Assembly (NCBI GenBank): GCA_964557575.1
Contig: CAZLBC010000003.1
Location: 62,001-126,000 of the forward strand
Source: CAZLBC01 sp964557575
Lineage (GTDB): Bacteria > Planctomycetota > Phycisphaerae > SM23-33
Length of the DNA: 64,000 bases
Reading direction: 5' to 3'
The notes beneath the pieces were generated by a model. It did not search any database, was not told the DNA's origin, and saw nothing but the letters and a program-made list of their open reading frames with translations. Of the stretch, positions 36,141 through 44,607 are shown piece after piece. Numbering within the stretch: the stretch's first letter is position 1; every line of letters starts with the position of its first letter. The translations under genes were made by a program, and so were the position numbers.

Positions 36141-37348
36141 GACGGATCACCCGTGTTTTCAACCGTCGCGGCGCTGTCGCGGGCGACAACCGGATTGCCG
36201 GAAATGTCCTCATCGGACAGGTAACAGGCCGGGTCGTCGCCCCATATCCCGTTGCCGGCCGCCTCCGCCCGGGCGCGGAGGTTGCCGTTGCACATGTTCA
36301 GGAATCGACACCGGTTGCAGCGACACCGCAGGTGTTTTTTTCGCTCGCGCAGCATGGCCAGAAGGGATTGGTCGGGATCGGTCCAAATCCGGCTGAACGG
36401 CCGTGTGCGGATATCGCCGACCGGGTGGTTACGCCAGAACTGGTCGGGATAGACACGGCCGTCCCAGCTTATGCAGGCGATTGACTCGCCGCTGCGATTG
36501 CCGCCGTTGCGGGCGAGCAGTTCGGCGGCGGCTGCCGCCGCGCCGGGGTCGTCTTTCAGCATCGTCATGTAGAGCAGCGGACCGTCGGCATGGTTGTCGA
36601 CGGTGAGCACTTCCACCCGGCGACCGGCCTCGCGCAGTTTCACGGTGCGATCGATAATACGTCCGACCGCCTCGCGGGTTACGGCGGCGGGGACCATCGC
36701 ATCCTCCAGGTTCTTTCCCCTCCCGGCTGATACCAGGTGATAAAAGCAGAGCCGGGGTATGCCTTCGCGTTCGACGAGGTCGAAGACCGCATCGATCTGC
36801 GAGACGTTATCCCGGGTCATGGTGAACCGCAGCCCTACCTTGACGCCGGCTTCGAGGCAGTCGCGGATTCCCGCCAGTGCATCGTCGAACGCGCCCGCCC
36901 TGCCCCGGAACGTATCGTTTGTTGCGGGATCGGCCGCATCGAGACTGACGCCGGCATAGGCAAGGCCGAGCCGGGAGAGTTCCGCGGCCCGCTGTTTGTC
37001 TATCAATGTTCCGTTTGTGCTCAGGACGGTGCGAAGCCCGCGGTCCCGTGCGGCGGAAATCAGTTCCTCGAGGTCGGGGCGCATCAGGGGTTCACCCCCT
37101 GAAAAGAGCAGCACCGGGGCGCCGAATGCAGAGAGGTCCTCTATCATGTTCAGGGCTTCGGCCGTCGTCAGTTCGTCGGGTTCGCGACGGGCGTCGCTTG
37201 CCGAGTAACAGTGTGAACAGAGGAGATTGCAGACGCGGGTACAATTCCATACGACGATCGGCCGGCGATCTTCCGTGCGCCGGTGCGCGTATCGCAGCCC
37301 GTCGGATGGTTCCGCAATTCCCGATGTCAGTCTTGAAATGCCGATCAT
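36137..37348 (-). CDS. ahbC: AhbC-like 12,18-didecarboxysiroheme deacetylase
   Basis: This 403-residue radical SAM/SPASM protein removes the acetate side chains of didecarboxysiroheme to give iron-coproporphyrin III, the step before AhbD. The N-terminus MIGISRLTSGIAEPSDGLRY matches the AhbC/NirJ1 family. The radical SAM cluster is CNLLCSHC (Cys40, 44, 47), with LLFSGGEPLMRPDL and a long conserved run around RFTMTRDNVSQI and EVLTVDNHADGP. C-terminal cluster ligands are in RCRCNRCRFLNMCNGN. It is the first gene of a minus-strand operon. A palindromic site lies about 50 bases upstream of its start. Confidence 0.88.
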   Translation of the reverse strand: MIGISRLTSGIAEPSDGLRYAHRRTEDRRPIVVWNCTRVCNLLCSHCYSASDARREPDELTTAEALNMIEDLSAFGAPVLLFSGGEPLMRPDLEELISAARDRGLRTVLSTNGTLIDKQRAAELSRLGLAYAGVSLDAADPATNDTFRGRAGAFDDALAGIRDCLEAGVKVGLRFTMTRDNVSQIDAVFDLVEREGIPRLCFYHLVSAGRGKNLEDAMVPAAVTREAVGRIIDRTVKLREAGRRVEVLTVDNHADGPLLYMTMLKDDPGAAAAAAELLARNGGNRSGESIACISWDGRVYPDQFWRNHPVGDIRTRPFSRIWTDPDQSLLAMLRERKKHLRCRCNRCRFLNMCNGNLRARAEAAGNGIWGDDPACYLSDEDISGNPVVARDSAATVENTGDPS

Positions 37349-37398
37349 TGTCTGCAGCTCCGTGATTAACCGGTCTATACATCATAGCTGCGTAAGAC

Positions 37399-37413
37399 GT
37401 GATTTTAAATCAC
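37399..37413. promoter_or_regulatory. Palindromic operator candidate between ahbC and rnpA
   Basis: GTGATTT-T-AAATCAC is a 7-bp inverted repeat around one central base, in the divergent region 50 bases upstream of the ahbC start and 52 before rnpA. Half-sites resemble Crp/Fnr-family boxes (TGAT...ATCA, GTGA...TCAC), but the spacing is one base longer than either consensus. An oxygen- or heme-responsive regulator is conceivable, not shown. Confidence 0.35.
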
Positions 37414-37464
37414 AAATCCTCCGTTCGCTCAGCGGCTGTTCGCGTTAGAATGGTATATCGCGAT

Positions 37465-37851
37465 ATGAAATGTGATTTTCCCAGGAACAGAAGGATCCGG
37501 AGCGGGGCGGTTATCCGCCGGTTGTTTCGCAGCGGTTGTCGGGCGGCGGACGATCGCCTGCGGCTCTACACGGCACCCGGCGGAACGGCCGGGGGCCGGT
37601 CCCGATGCGGGGTCATCGTCTCCCGTCGCCACGGCAATGCCGTCCGGAGAAACCGTATCAAGCGCGTCTGTCGCGAGGCGTTCAGACTCACCGCGCCGCA
37701 TATGCCGGAGGGGCGTGATTACCTGCTCTGCCCGCATCCCGGGAGAGACCTGGACCTGGACGGGGTTCGCGCATCGCTGTCCGCCCTGGCCGCCGCGGCC
37801 GTTCCGGACGGCGCGGGCGAGACGAACGCGGACCCGGATGGCGGACAATGA
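37465..37851 (+). CDS. rnpA: Ribonuclease P protein component
   Basis: RnpA helps the catalytic RNA of RNase P bind pre-tRNA. This 128-residue basic protein carries the RNR signature GNAVRRNRIKRVCREAFR and the early FPRNRRIRSGAVIRRLF region that lines the substrate cleft. I chose ATG at 37465; in-frame starts upstream (37399, 37450) would add residues that fit no family part. The 3' end overlaps yidD by 4 bases. Unusually, no rpmH lies upstream (only about 115 bases of spacer) and no yidC downstream. The last 15 residues are Asp/Gly-rich, an extension over the usual RnpA. Confidence 0.85.
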   Translation: MKCDFPRNRRIRSGAVIRRLFRSGCRAADDRLRLYTAPGGTAGGRSRCGVIVSRRHGNAVRRNRIKRVCREAFRLTAPHMPEGRDYLLCPHPGRDLDLDGVRASLSALAAAAVPDGAGETNADPDGGQ

Positions 37852-38183
37852 AAGAACGCATCGACCGCAAAGAATACGGTAACACCGCCGGCGGCGGGGC
37901 CGGCCCGGCGGTGTTGCGGCTGCCTGCGGCATTTCTTGTTTTTGCCGTGCGCCTGTACCAGGTGACCCTTTCGCCCTATATCGGCAACCAGTGCCGTTTT
38001 GTTCCCACCTGCAGCGAATACTTCATACAAGCCGTCAGATATCACGGGGCACTGAAGGGCTCGGTGCTCGGTACCTGGCGTATCCTGAGATGCCATCCAT
38101 TTTCCCGCGGGGGATACGATCCGGTTCCGCAGGGTGAGGAGACGGCGCTGAATGAACGGCATTTCACAGATCGTGACTTCTGA
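37848..38183 (+). CDS. yidD: Membrane protein insertion efficiency factor YidD
   Basis: This 111-residue protein has the YidD signature: YQVTLSPYIGNQCRFVPTCS, EYFIQAVRYHGALKGS, and RILRCHPFSRGGYDPV. YidD is a small membrane-associated protein that assists YidC insertion. An extra 25 residues at the N-terminus precede the conserved core. ATG overlaps the rnpA stop, the usual rnpA-yidD coupling. The 3' end overlaps the convergent LOG-family gene by 20 bases. Confidence 0.92.
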   Translation: MKERIDRKEYGNTAGGGAGPAVLRLPAAFLVFAVRLYQVTLSPYIGNQCRFVPTCSEYFIQAVRYHGALKGSVLGTWRILRCHPFSRGGYDPVPQGEETALNERHFTDRDF

Positions 38184-38841
38184 TTTTTCCTCCCGGTTTA
38201 CCTGCCGTCTCTGTCACGGTTGAAACCGCTTCATCGAGGTCGTCGGTTATCGTGAAACGGTCCATGTCGAATGCATCGATTTTGCGCGGCTCCTGTTCCA
38301 GCATGACCGTTCTGATCCACTGTTTAAGGCCACGCCAGAAATCGGTTCCGATGAGAATGACCGGGAAGCTCTCGGCCTTGCCGGTTTGGATCAGGGTCAT
38401 GGAGTTGAAAAACTCGTGCAGTGTGCCGAAGCCCCCGGGAAAACAGATAAAGGCATTGGAGTACTTCACGAACATGACCAGCCGCGTGAAAAAATAGTGA
38501 AACTCGATCTTGATATTGGAATAGTCATTGGGTACCTGCTCCTGCGGCAGGCGGATATTCAATCCCACGCTCGCGCCGCCCGCTTCGGCGGCGCCCCGGT
38601 TTGCCGCCTCCATAATGCCTTCGCCTCCGCCGCTGATAACACCGTACCCCTTTGCGACCAGCATCGACGCGAGTGTTCGAGCATTTTCATAATCGGGGTG
38701 TTCCTCCGGGGTCCTGGCTGAACCGAAAATGCTTACGGCGGCGCCCAGTATGCTCATGCGTTCGAATCCCTCCACGAACTCGCTCATTATTCTGAACACG
38801 CGCCACGTGTCGTTGCTGGAAAACTGGTCCTGGACAGTCAT
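38164..38841 (-). CDS. LOG-family protein (Rossmann-fold nucleotide hydrolase-like)
   Basis: This 225-residue LOG family protein has VSIFGSARTP near residue 36, the nucleotide/phosphoribosyl site GYGVISGGGEGIMEAANRGA, and the catalytic signature PGGFGTLHE. Characterised LOG proteins cleave cytokinin riboside monophosphates or, in some bacteria, other nucleotide monophosphates (PpnN-type). This one is of the short form; the bacterial substrate is uncertain. AGGAG precedes the ATG. It is convergent with yidD. Confidence 0.85.
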   Translation of the reverse strand: MTVQDQFSSNDTWRVFRIMSEFVEGFERMSILGAAVSIFGSARTPEEHPDYENARTLASMLVAKGYGVISGGGEGIMEAANRGAAEAGGASVGLNIRLPQEQVPNDYSNIKIEFHYFFTRLVMFVKYSNAFICFPGGFGTLHEFFNSMTLIQTGKAESFPVILIGTDFWRGLKQWIRTVMLEQEPRKIDAFDMDRFTITDDLDEAVSTVTETAGKPGGKIRSHDL

Positions 38842-38987
38842 CGGGAAACTCCTGTGATGAATGAGTAACTCTTACAATAACGAACGGAACGAATACTGTA
38901 TATATCGGAACGTTTTGCAGTATAGCCACCGCGACGTCAAGCATTATCTCTGTTACCTGTCTCCCGCACGCCCGGCGCAACCTGAAA

Positions 38988-39016
38988 TTGACACCGGCCC
39001 CGGCAGAGAGTATCCT
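38988..39016 (+). promoter_or_regulatory. Strong sigma70-type promoter of the LPS-core operon
   Basis: TTGACA (38988-38993), a 17-base spacer and TATCCT (39011-39016) give a perfect -35, near-perfect -10 and optimal spacing. Predicted start is near 39023, 28 bases before the ATG at 39051. This excludes a TTG start at 38988 for the downstream gene, since that codon is the -35 box. Confidence 0.75.
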
Positions 39017-39050
39017 CTGTTGCTTGATACGAGGTAGGTGGAGAATACCC

Positions 39051-39920
39051 ATGATGAGATTCTGCAGGTCCACTTTGTCAATGTGCCTGGCATTGTTATC
39101 CGCTGGTTTTGCCTGTACCGGCTGCGGTGGTTACTACGTTCTGACGGTCCCGGACCAGGTGGCTCCCGCCGACGGAAAGGCGGTCGCGACCTTGCGGCTG
39201 CAGCGCAACGACTTCCTGGTGTTGATCCTGCCGGAAAAAGGGAGGCCGATGCGTTTTTCAATCCTCCCGCCGTCGGCCGATACCGCCGGACGCACCAGGA
39301 CTCCCGAAAAGAGTGCGCGGACGGATGCGGACGGCTACGCCGGGGTGACCTTTTCGATGCCGGCGCCTCCGGTGAGCGGAAAGCCGGGCACGTATACCCT
39401 GTGCGTCGATTTGCAGGATCGGCGCGGTGAGAAGCTCCACGCGCGAGCGAGACTCTTTGTGTGGGATCCACAACGGGAGGTGGTCGCGGTGGAAATGGAT
39501 GCACTGCCGATGGTCGGTGCCGCGGCGGAAGAAGCGGCCGCCGCGCTCCGGCGGTTGCACGCGGAGGCGAATATCGTTTACCTGACGAACGTCTCTCTTC
39601 GCGACAGGGAGCCGCAGCACCGTAATCTCGTCGAGTCCGGGTATCCGGACGGTCCGATACTGCTGTGGGAGTATCGCCGGTGGCACGTGAAGCGGGTGGG
39701 GAGGTTTAATATGCCGGTGGTTACGTTCAAGCCGCATTTTGCCGGCCGGCTGGAGTCGGTACAAAAGCAGTTTCCGCGGTTTAAAACGGGTATATGCACC
39801 ACAAGGAATGCGGAACGGGCATTTCTGGAATCCGGTCTCAAGGCCGTTGTCGTCGGCATCGCCGCCACGGGCGCAGAGGATGTGACCGGCTGCCCGAATT
39901 GGTCCCGGTTGGACTTCTAG
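39051..39920 (+). CDS. Exported lipin/HAD-like protein, possibly a lipoprotein
   Basis: This 289-residue protein has an N-terminal hydrophobic segment ending FACTGCGG, a weak lipobox (Cys-Thr-Gly-Cys), so lipidation is uncertain. Residues about 20-130 form an Ig-like beta domain. The C-terminal half (VEMDALPMVGAAAEEAAAAL, then IVYLTNVSL, then GYPDGPILLW, then FKTGICTTRN) resembles the LNS2/lipin-type HAD fold, but the nucleophile motif DxDxT is replaced by EMDAL. A phosphatase-like ancestry with altered or lost chemistry is likely. GGTGGAG precedes ATG. First gene of the LPS-core operon, 33 bases before waaF. Confidence 0.6.
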   Translation: MMRFCRSTLSMCLALLSAGFACTGCGGYYVLTVPDQVAPADGKAVATLRLQRNDFLVLILPEKGRPMRFSILPPSADTAGRTRTPEKSARTDADGYAGVTFSMPAPPVSGKPGTYTLCVDLQDRRGEKLHARARLFVWDPQREVVAVEMDALPMVGAAAEEAAAALRRLHAEANIVYLTNVSLRDREPQHRNLVESGYPDGPILLWEYRRWHVKRVGRFNMPVVTFKPHFAGRLESVQKQFPRFKTGICTTRNAERAFLESGLKAVVVGIAATGAEDVTGCPNWSRLDF

Positions 39921-39953
39921 TCGCCGTCTCTCTCCGGGAGAGGCACCACTGCC

Positions 39954-41030
39954 ATGTTTGAGAGTTCGCCGTTGAATGACCCGCGCACGATACTCGTAAT
40001 CATGCCGAACTGGATCGGCGATTCCGTTATGGCGACGCCTTCATTGAAAGCACTTCGTCGATCATATCCCGCTTCGTTCCTCTGCGTAGCCGGATTGCGG
40101 CCCGTTCTTGAGACGGTGTTTGACCCGGCGATCTCCGACCTGCCCATCGAGTTGCCCGCAAAATCCCGGGGATCGCTTTTTCGGACGATTCGACTGATAC
40201 GGCAGGGCCGTTTCGATATGGCGGTGATATTTCCGAACAGCTTTCGATCGGCCCTCGCGGTGTTTCTCGGAAAAGTCAAGAAGCGGGTCGGCTATGCCCG
40301 GGACGGCCGCGGGTTCATGCTCACCGACACGGCGAAGCCGCCGGTCGGTGAAGACCGAAAACGGGTGGCGTATCCCACGCTCGACTACTATGCCGATCTG
40401 CTCGCGGTGCTGGGTATCGATGTCGACGACCGGACGATGTCTCTGCCGATCGATCCCGCGCCGGGTGAAACGGTACTCGCGGCGGCGGGTTTTCAGCCGG
40501 GCTCCCCGCTCGTCATGGTGAATCCCGGCGCCGCATACGGGCCGGCGAAACTATGGCCCGCCGCGCGGTATGCTTCCCTGTCCGACGCGCTCATCGATCA
40601 ACGTGATGCCCAGGTGATCATCAACGCCGCGCCCGCCGAGCAGGAGACGGCGCGGCGTGTTGCTCACGCGATGCGAAACGAGCCGTTGATTAATTTCGGC
40701 ATGCGGGATAATTCGCTGACACTGCTCAAGAGCCTCCTGGCCCGGTGCGACCTGCTGATCACGAACGACACGGGGGCTCGGCATATCGGCGTTGCGGCCG
40801 GCACCGCGGTCGTGACCCTGTACGGGTCCACCGATCCGCGGTGGACAACCCTCGATTATCACCGGCAGAGAGACATACGGGCGGCCGTTGATTGCGGGCC
40901 GTGTCAAAAGAAGGTCTGCCCGTTGCCGGCCGGGCGGGGCCGGATGGCCTGCATGGAGCAGATTACCGTCGAGGAGGTATTGGGTGCGGTGTCGGAACTG
41001 TTGCGCGAAGGGAGGCGTGGCGATGAATAA
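39954..41030 (+). CDS. waaF: LPS heptosyltransferase (WaaF-like, GT9)
   Basis: This 358-residue GT9 enzyme of the ADP-heptose:LPS heptosyltransferase family has an N-terminal ILVIMPNWIGDSVMATPSL donor/acceptor loop, the family block VMVNPGAAYGPAKLWPAARY, and LLITNDTGARHIGVAAGTAVVTLYGSTDP near residue 265-295. This points to heptosyltransferase II type, which adds inner-core heptose to LPS. The acceptor is not certain. The 3' end overlaps the kinase gene by 8 bases. Confidence 0.88.
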   Translation: MFESSPLNDPRTILVIMPNWIGDSVMATPSLKALRRSYPASFLCVAGLRPVLETVFDPAISDLPIELPAKSRGSLFRTIRLIRQGRFDMAVIFPNSFRSALAVFLGKVKKRVGYARDGRGFMLTDTAKPPVGEDRKRVAYPTLDYYADLLAVLGIDVDDRTMSLPIDPAPGETVLAAAGFQPGSPLVMVNPGAAYGPAKLWPAARYASLSDALIDQRDAQVIINAAPAEQETARRVAHAMRNEPLINFGMRDNSLTLLKSLLARCDLLITNDTGARHIGVAAGTAVVTLYGSTDPRWTTLDYHRQRDIRAAVDCGPCQKKVCPLPAGRGRMACMEQITVEEVLGAVSELLREGRRGDE

Positions 41031-41835
41031 CGGCACCCGGCAGATCGATCCCCGGATCGTGAGTTACCTGGAGGAAAACGGGCTCGATACCGTCGCGGGC
41101 GCTTTTGCCTGGAAGGGGGGGCATGACATGGTGAAGCCCGGTCTCGGCAATCGCCGGAGGACGCGCATTTACTTCTGTGACCACGAAAAGCACTGCTGGC
41201 AGTTGTTCATGAAACGGTATTACCCGCGTCCGACAATCAATCGTCTGGTGTCGTTTTTATGCGGTTCCGGCCGGGTATCGGAGGCGGCCGCGGAGTATCG
41301 GAATATCCGCTTTCTTCGTGAAGCCGGTGTGCCCACCATGCGGGAAATCACGTTCGGCGAAGATGAGGGATGGCTGGGGCCGTTACGGAGTTACCTCATC
41401 GTTTCGTCGGTTCCCGGTGACGCCCTCGAGCGGTGCGGGCAGGAATTTATTGACCGTCACGCCCGCAATCATCAAGCTGTCGATACATTGACGGAGGAGT
41501 TGATTACCCTGACCGTTGACTTGCATAAAACGGGATTTGTACACCGGGATTTCTATGCTTCCCACATCTTCCTGCATGAACACGAGGGGATACTCGAACT
41601 GTATCTCATAGACCTCGCGCGGGCATTTCGTCCCCGCGCGCGACTGTTCAGGTGGCGGGTAAAGGACCTGTCGCAACTCAAGTATTCAATGCCCGCGCAG
41701 TGGGTTTCGTCGAAATGGCATCATTTTATTTCCGGTTATCTTGACAGGATGAATTATGATAACCACCAGCGATGGAAGGCGGCAATCGAGGCCCGCGTTG
41801 CCAGGATGGAACGAAGGAGTCGCGCGCGCGCATGA
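41023..41835 (+). CDS. LPS core kinase-like protein (WaaP/InaA family)
   Basis: This 270-residue protein-kinase-fold protein has the catalytic loop LHKTGFVHRDFYASHIFL (HRDFY form of the HRD motif with downstream H/N) and LYLIDLARAFRP as the metal-binding DxG-like segment. This matches WaaP/Kdo-kinase (InaA-type) proteins that phosphorylate LPS core sugars. The frame is open much further upstream, but ATG at 41023 has GGAGG 7-8 bases before it and starts the domain properly. It overlaps waaF by 8 bases and the GT4 by 4. Confidence 0.82.
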   Translation: MNNGTRQIDPRIVSYLEENGLDTVAGAFAWKGGHDMVKPGLGNRRRTRIYFCDHEKHCWQLFMKRYYPRPTINRLVSFLCGSGRVSEAAAEYRNIRFLREAGVPTMREITFGEDEGWLGPLRSYLIVSSVPGDALERCGQEFIDRHARNHQAVDTLTEELITLTVDLHKTGFVHRDFYASHIFLHEHEGILELYLIDLARAFRPRARLFRWRVKDLSQLKYSMPAQWVSSKWHHFISGYLDRMNYDNHQRWKAAIEARVARMERRSRARA

Positions 41836-42980
41836 ATATAGCACTGGTTATAGAACGAATGGATCCGTCCCGCGGCGGCAGGGAAACGTCGACGGCCGGG
41901 ATAGCCGTACGGCTGGCCGGTGCGGGGCACGAGGTACATGTGTTCTGCCAGGAGGGATCGCTGGACGTGCCGGGTGTCGACGTGCACGCTCTCGGGAAGC
42001 GGGGCCCGGGACGGGAATGGGAGTTGCGGAATTTTTATCGGAGACTTGAATCCTCCCTCAGTGATCGGCGCTACGACGTGGTGCATTCAATGATGCCCCT
42101 GCCGGGGGCGGATATCTATCAGCCGCGCGGCGGGACGGCGCCGGCCAGGCTCGAGGCAGCGCGGCGGAGGCGGGGGGGGGGCGTGTCGGGGGATCTATGC
42201 CGGTTCTTTTCGCGTCTCGATCCGGCCCGGAGACTGATAGCGAAGAAGGAAAAGGCGGTTGCCCGCGATGCCGCCGTGCTCAGTATTCCCAACAGCGAGA
42301 TGGTTGCGGGGGAATTTCGCGTGTACTACAACCGTTGCCAGGGTGTCCGCGTGATTTTTAACGGCGTTGATATTCCCCGTGTGGATGAGGCACAGCGGCG
42401 GGAATGGCGGCGCAAAAGACGCGCGGAGACAGGATGCCCGGACGGAGAGCCGCTTTTTTTGACTGTGGCGAAAAACCTTGCACTGAAGGGGGTATCGCAG
42501 GCGATCGACGCCTATGGGCGCTGGCGCCGTTCATCCGGGGATGATCGCGGCGGGAAACTCGTCATCGTGGGCGGCTGCAAAACCGAGCCGTACGTTCAGC
42601 TCGCACGGGACCACGGGGTAGCCGAGTCGGTGGTGTTCGCCCCCTTCACGGACGCTGTCTTCGAGTGGTATTCCGCCGCGGATGCCTGTCTGCTGCTGAG
42701 TTGGTACGATGCCTGCAGCCGCGTGGTACTGGAAGCGACCCGGTGGGGCGTACCGTCGATTACCACGGTGTACAACGGCGCCGCGGAGGCGCTTGCCTCA
42801 GGGGCCGGTATCGTGGTTTCGAATCCCGCAGACAGCGAGGCGGTTTCGTCCGCCATGGAAGAACTGGCCGACGATGAGATCAGGCGGGATCGCGCGTCCG
42901 TCTGCCGAACGGTTGCGGATTCGCTGAGCATGGAGAGACATGTTTCAGAACTGCTCGCCGTATACGAGAGTATGGCGTAA
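41832..42980 (+). CDS. Family 4 glycosyltransferase (WaaG-like)
   Basis: This 382-residue GT-B enzyme has the N-terminal domain MNIALVIERMDPSRGGRE and the C-terminal GT4 nucleotide-sugar site LSWYDACSRVVLEATRWGVP (E-x7-E type). WaaG-type enzymes add the first outer-core hexose to LPS heptose. The start codon ATG at 41832 overlaps the kinase stop (ATGA); an upstream in-frame ATG at 41772 lies within the kinase. Ends 3 bases before plsY. Confidence 0.85.
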   Translation: MNIALVIERMDPSRGGRETSTAGIAVRLAGAGHEVHVFCQEGSLDVPGVDVHALGKRGPGREWELRNFYRRLESSLSDRRYDVVHSMMPLPGADIYQPRGGTAPARLEAARRRRGGGVSGDLCRFFSRLDPARRLIAKKEKAVARDAAVLSIPNSEMVAGEFRVYYNRCQGVRVIFNGVDIPRVDEAQRREWRRKRRAETGCPDGEPLFLTVAKNLALKGVSQAIDAYGRWRRSSGDDRGGKLVIVGGCKTEPYVQLARDHGVAESVVFAPFTDAVFEWYSAADACLLLSWYDACSRVVLEATRWGVPSITTVYNGAAEALASGAGIVVSNPADSEAVSSAMEELADDEIRRDRASVCRTVADSLSMERHVSELLAVYESMA

Positions 42981-42983
42981 CCG

Positions 42984-43703
42984 ATGTTTTCCCCCGACAG
43001 TACGACAGAAACCATATGCCGGTTGACCATGCTGCCCGCCGCGGCGTATTTCATCGGCTCCACACCGTTCGGCGTCCTGATAGCGACACTTAAGGGTGTC
43101 GACCTTCGCAGTGTCGGCAGCGGGAATGTTGGGGCCACCAACGTCGCGCGGGCGCTGGGCATGCAGTATGGCATCCTCTGTTTTTTCATGGATGTGCTCA
43201 AGGGATTTCTGCCCACGCTCGGGGCCGGCTGTATTGTCGGCGCGTTCGATGCCGGCGCGCCGCCCGATGCGGCAGACCAGGCCGTCTGGCTTGCGGTCGG
43301 GTGCGGATGCATCCTCGGGCACGTGTTCAGCATATATCTCAGGGGCAGGGGGGGGAAGGGCGTTGCTACATCGCTGGGCGTCGTGCTCGGCGTGTATCCC
43401 TACCTGACATTTCCCGCGCTCGCCGCCTTCGGTGTGTGGTTTGGCGTGACGTTTTTAAGTCGGTATGTCTCCCTCGGAAGTATCACTGCCGCCCTATCAT
43501 TCATTCCGTTTTTTGTGGCGGCCAACGCGATACGGGACGGGGTGTGTGCTTCTCGTCGCCTGTGGCCGATGGGATGTTTCGTACTGGTCATGGTGGCGCT
43601 CATCATTTTCAAGCACCGGGCGAATATTCGAAGGTTGTTCTCGGGTGAGGAACACAGGATCGGGAACGGCAGCGCGTCGGCTGATGCTCCCGGCGGAAGT
43701 TGA
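42984..43703 (+). CDS. plsY: Glycerol-3-phosphate acyltransferase PlsY
   Basis: PlsY is a five-helix membrane enzyme that acylates glycerol-3-phosphate with acyl-phosphate in phospholipid synthesis. This 239-residue protein carries its motifs: YFIGSTPFGVLIA, DLRSVGSGNVGATNVARALG, CILGHVFSIYLRGRGGKGVATSLG. It is about 40 residues longer than a typical PlsY because of both ends. Last gene of the LPS-core operon; it links membrane phospholipid supply with LPS genes. Confidence 0.9.
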   Translation: MFSPDSTTETICRLTMLPAAAYFIGSTPFGVLIATLKGVDLRSVGSGNVGATNVARALGMQYGILCFFMDVLKGFLPTLGAGCIVGAFDAGAPPDAADQAVWLAVGCGCILGHVFSIYLRGRGGKGVATSLGVVLGVYPYLTFPALAAFGVWFGVTFLSRYVSLGSITAALSFIPFFVAANAIRDGVCASRRLWPMGCFVLVMVALIIFKHRANIRRLFSGEEHRIGNGSASADAPGGS

Positions 43704-43764
43704 AAATCGCGTCGCGGTCACAAACCCGTTTTTAGAACCGGTTTCCGGGCACAGCCGGCCGGCG

Positions 43765-44607
43765 TTACCCCTTTACAATATCGATTATTTCGGCGAGCTT
43801 GTCCGCGAAGCCCTCACGTGCCAGTTTTTCGAGTTTCTCGGTGCTGCAGAACGTCTCCAGCATCACGACCCCGGTGTATCCCGCTTCATTGAGCTTTGCG
43901 GCAACTGCTCTGAAATCAATATTTCCCTCCTGCGGCATGAGGTGACTGTCGGCCTTCCCGTCGTTGTCGCAGATATGAACGTAGGTGATCAGGTTTCCCG
44001 CCTCCGCGGCGGCCCTGACGGGATCACCGGCCATGTTTGCATGCGCGACGTCGAAACACATGCCGACCGAACTGCGGGGAAACTCTGCGATGAGCTGTGA
44101 CAGCCGGGTGATATCAGAGCCGATATAGTGATAGGGCGGGAGGTTTTCAAACGCGTAGTGAATCCCGTGTGCCTCCCCGAAATCGGATAGTGCGGCCATC
44201 GATTTCCGCAACTGATTCCATCGCGTCTCCTGCTGCTGCGCCGCGGGCGGATTATCACATATGCCGGCGCAGTGGACGACCACCAGCGGGCCGCCGAGAG
44301 AAACCGCCATGCGGCCCTCCTCCATGAAGCTCTCAACCGCCCTGATTCTCAGATCCTCGTCCAGTGCGGACGGATCGACGTCGTTGCCGTATATGCCGTG
44401 AAGCGAGTCGCAGGGTAATCCGCCGCTGGAGAGATACTCCCGGATCTGGCCGGCGTTGATGGGACCGGGACTCCCGTCGCCGGCCCCGCATCGGTTACGA
44501 TACGCCTGGGCGGTCGAGCACCCAAGACATTTCATTGCCTCCAGCCAGCCGGCCGAGGCGAATTCGCTGAAACCGACGGGGGCGACGGTTCCGAGTTGCG
44601 GGCTCAC
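43765..44607 (-). CDS. Sugar phosphate isomerase/epimerase-like TIM barrel
   Basis: This 280-residue AP-endonuclease-2-like TIM barrel has metal-ligand-type residues visible in VVHCAGI, YAFENLPP, CFDVAHANMAGDP, VHICDNDGKADSHLMP and VMLETF. Proteins of this family include xylose-isomerase-like sugar isomerases and epimerases. Its substrate cannot be told. GTG start at 44607 overlaps the mcsB stop in GTGA, though no functional link to McsB is known. Confidence 0.82.
   Translation of the reverse strand: MSPQLGTVAPVGFSEFASAGWLEAMKCLGCSTAQAYRNRCGAGDGSPGPINAGQIREYLSSGGLPCDSLHGIYGNDVDPSALDEDLRIRAVESFMEEGRMAVSLGGPLVVVHCAGICDNPPAAQQQETRWNQLRKSMAALSDFGEAHGIHYAFENLPPYHYIGSDITRLSQLIAEFPRSSVGMCFDVAHANMAGDPVRAAAEAGNLITYVHICDNDGKADSHLMPQEGNIDFRAVAAKLNEAGYTGVVMLETFCSTEKLEKLAREGFADKLAEIIDIVKG

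Noticed and set aside
37465..37851. Presence of rpmH upstream of rnpA
   Set aside because: Only about 115 bases separate rnpA from ahbC and no L34-like sequence is readable there.
38894..38905. LexA-like half-site TACTGTATATAT upstream of the LOG gene
   Set aside because: Only the left half is present; the matching right half is missing at the needed distance.
38988..39050. TTG start 21 codons upstream of the lipin-like gene
   Set aside because: The TTG is part of the -35 box of a strong promoter, so it is not in the transcript.
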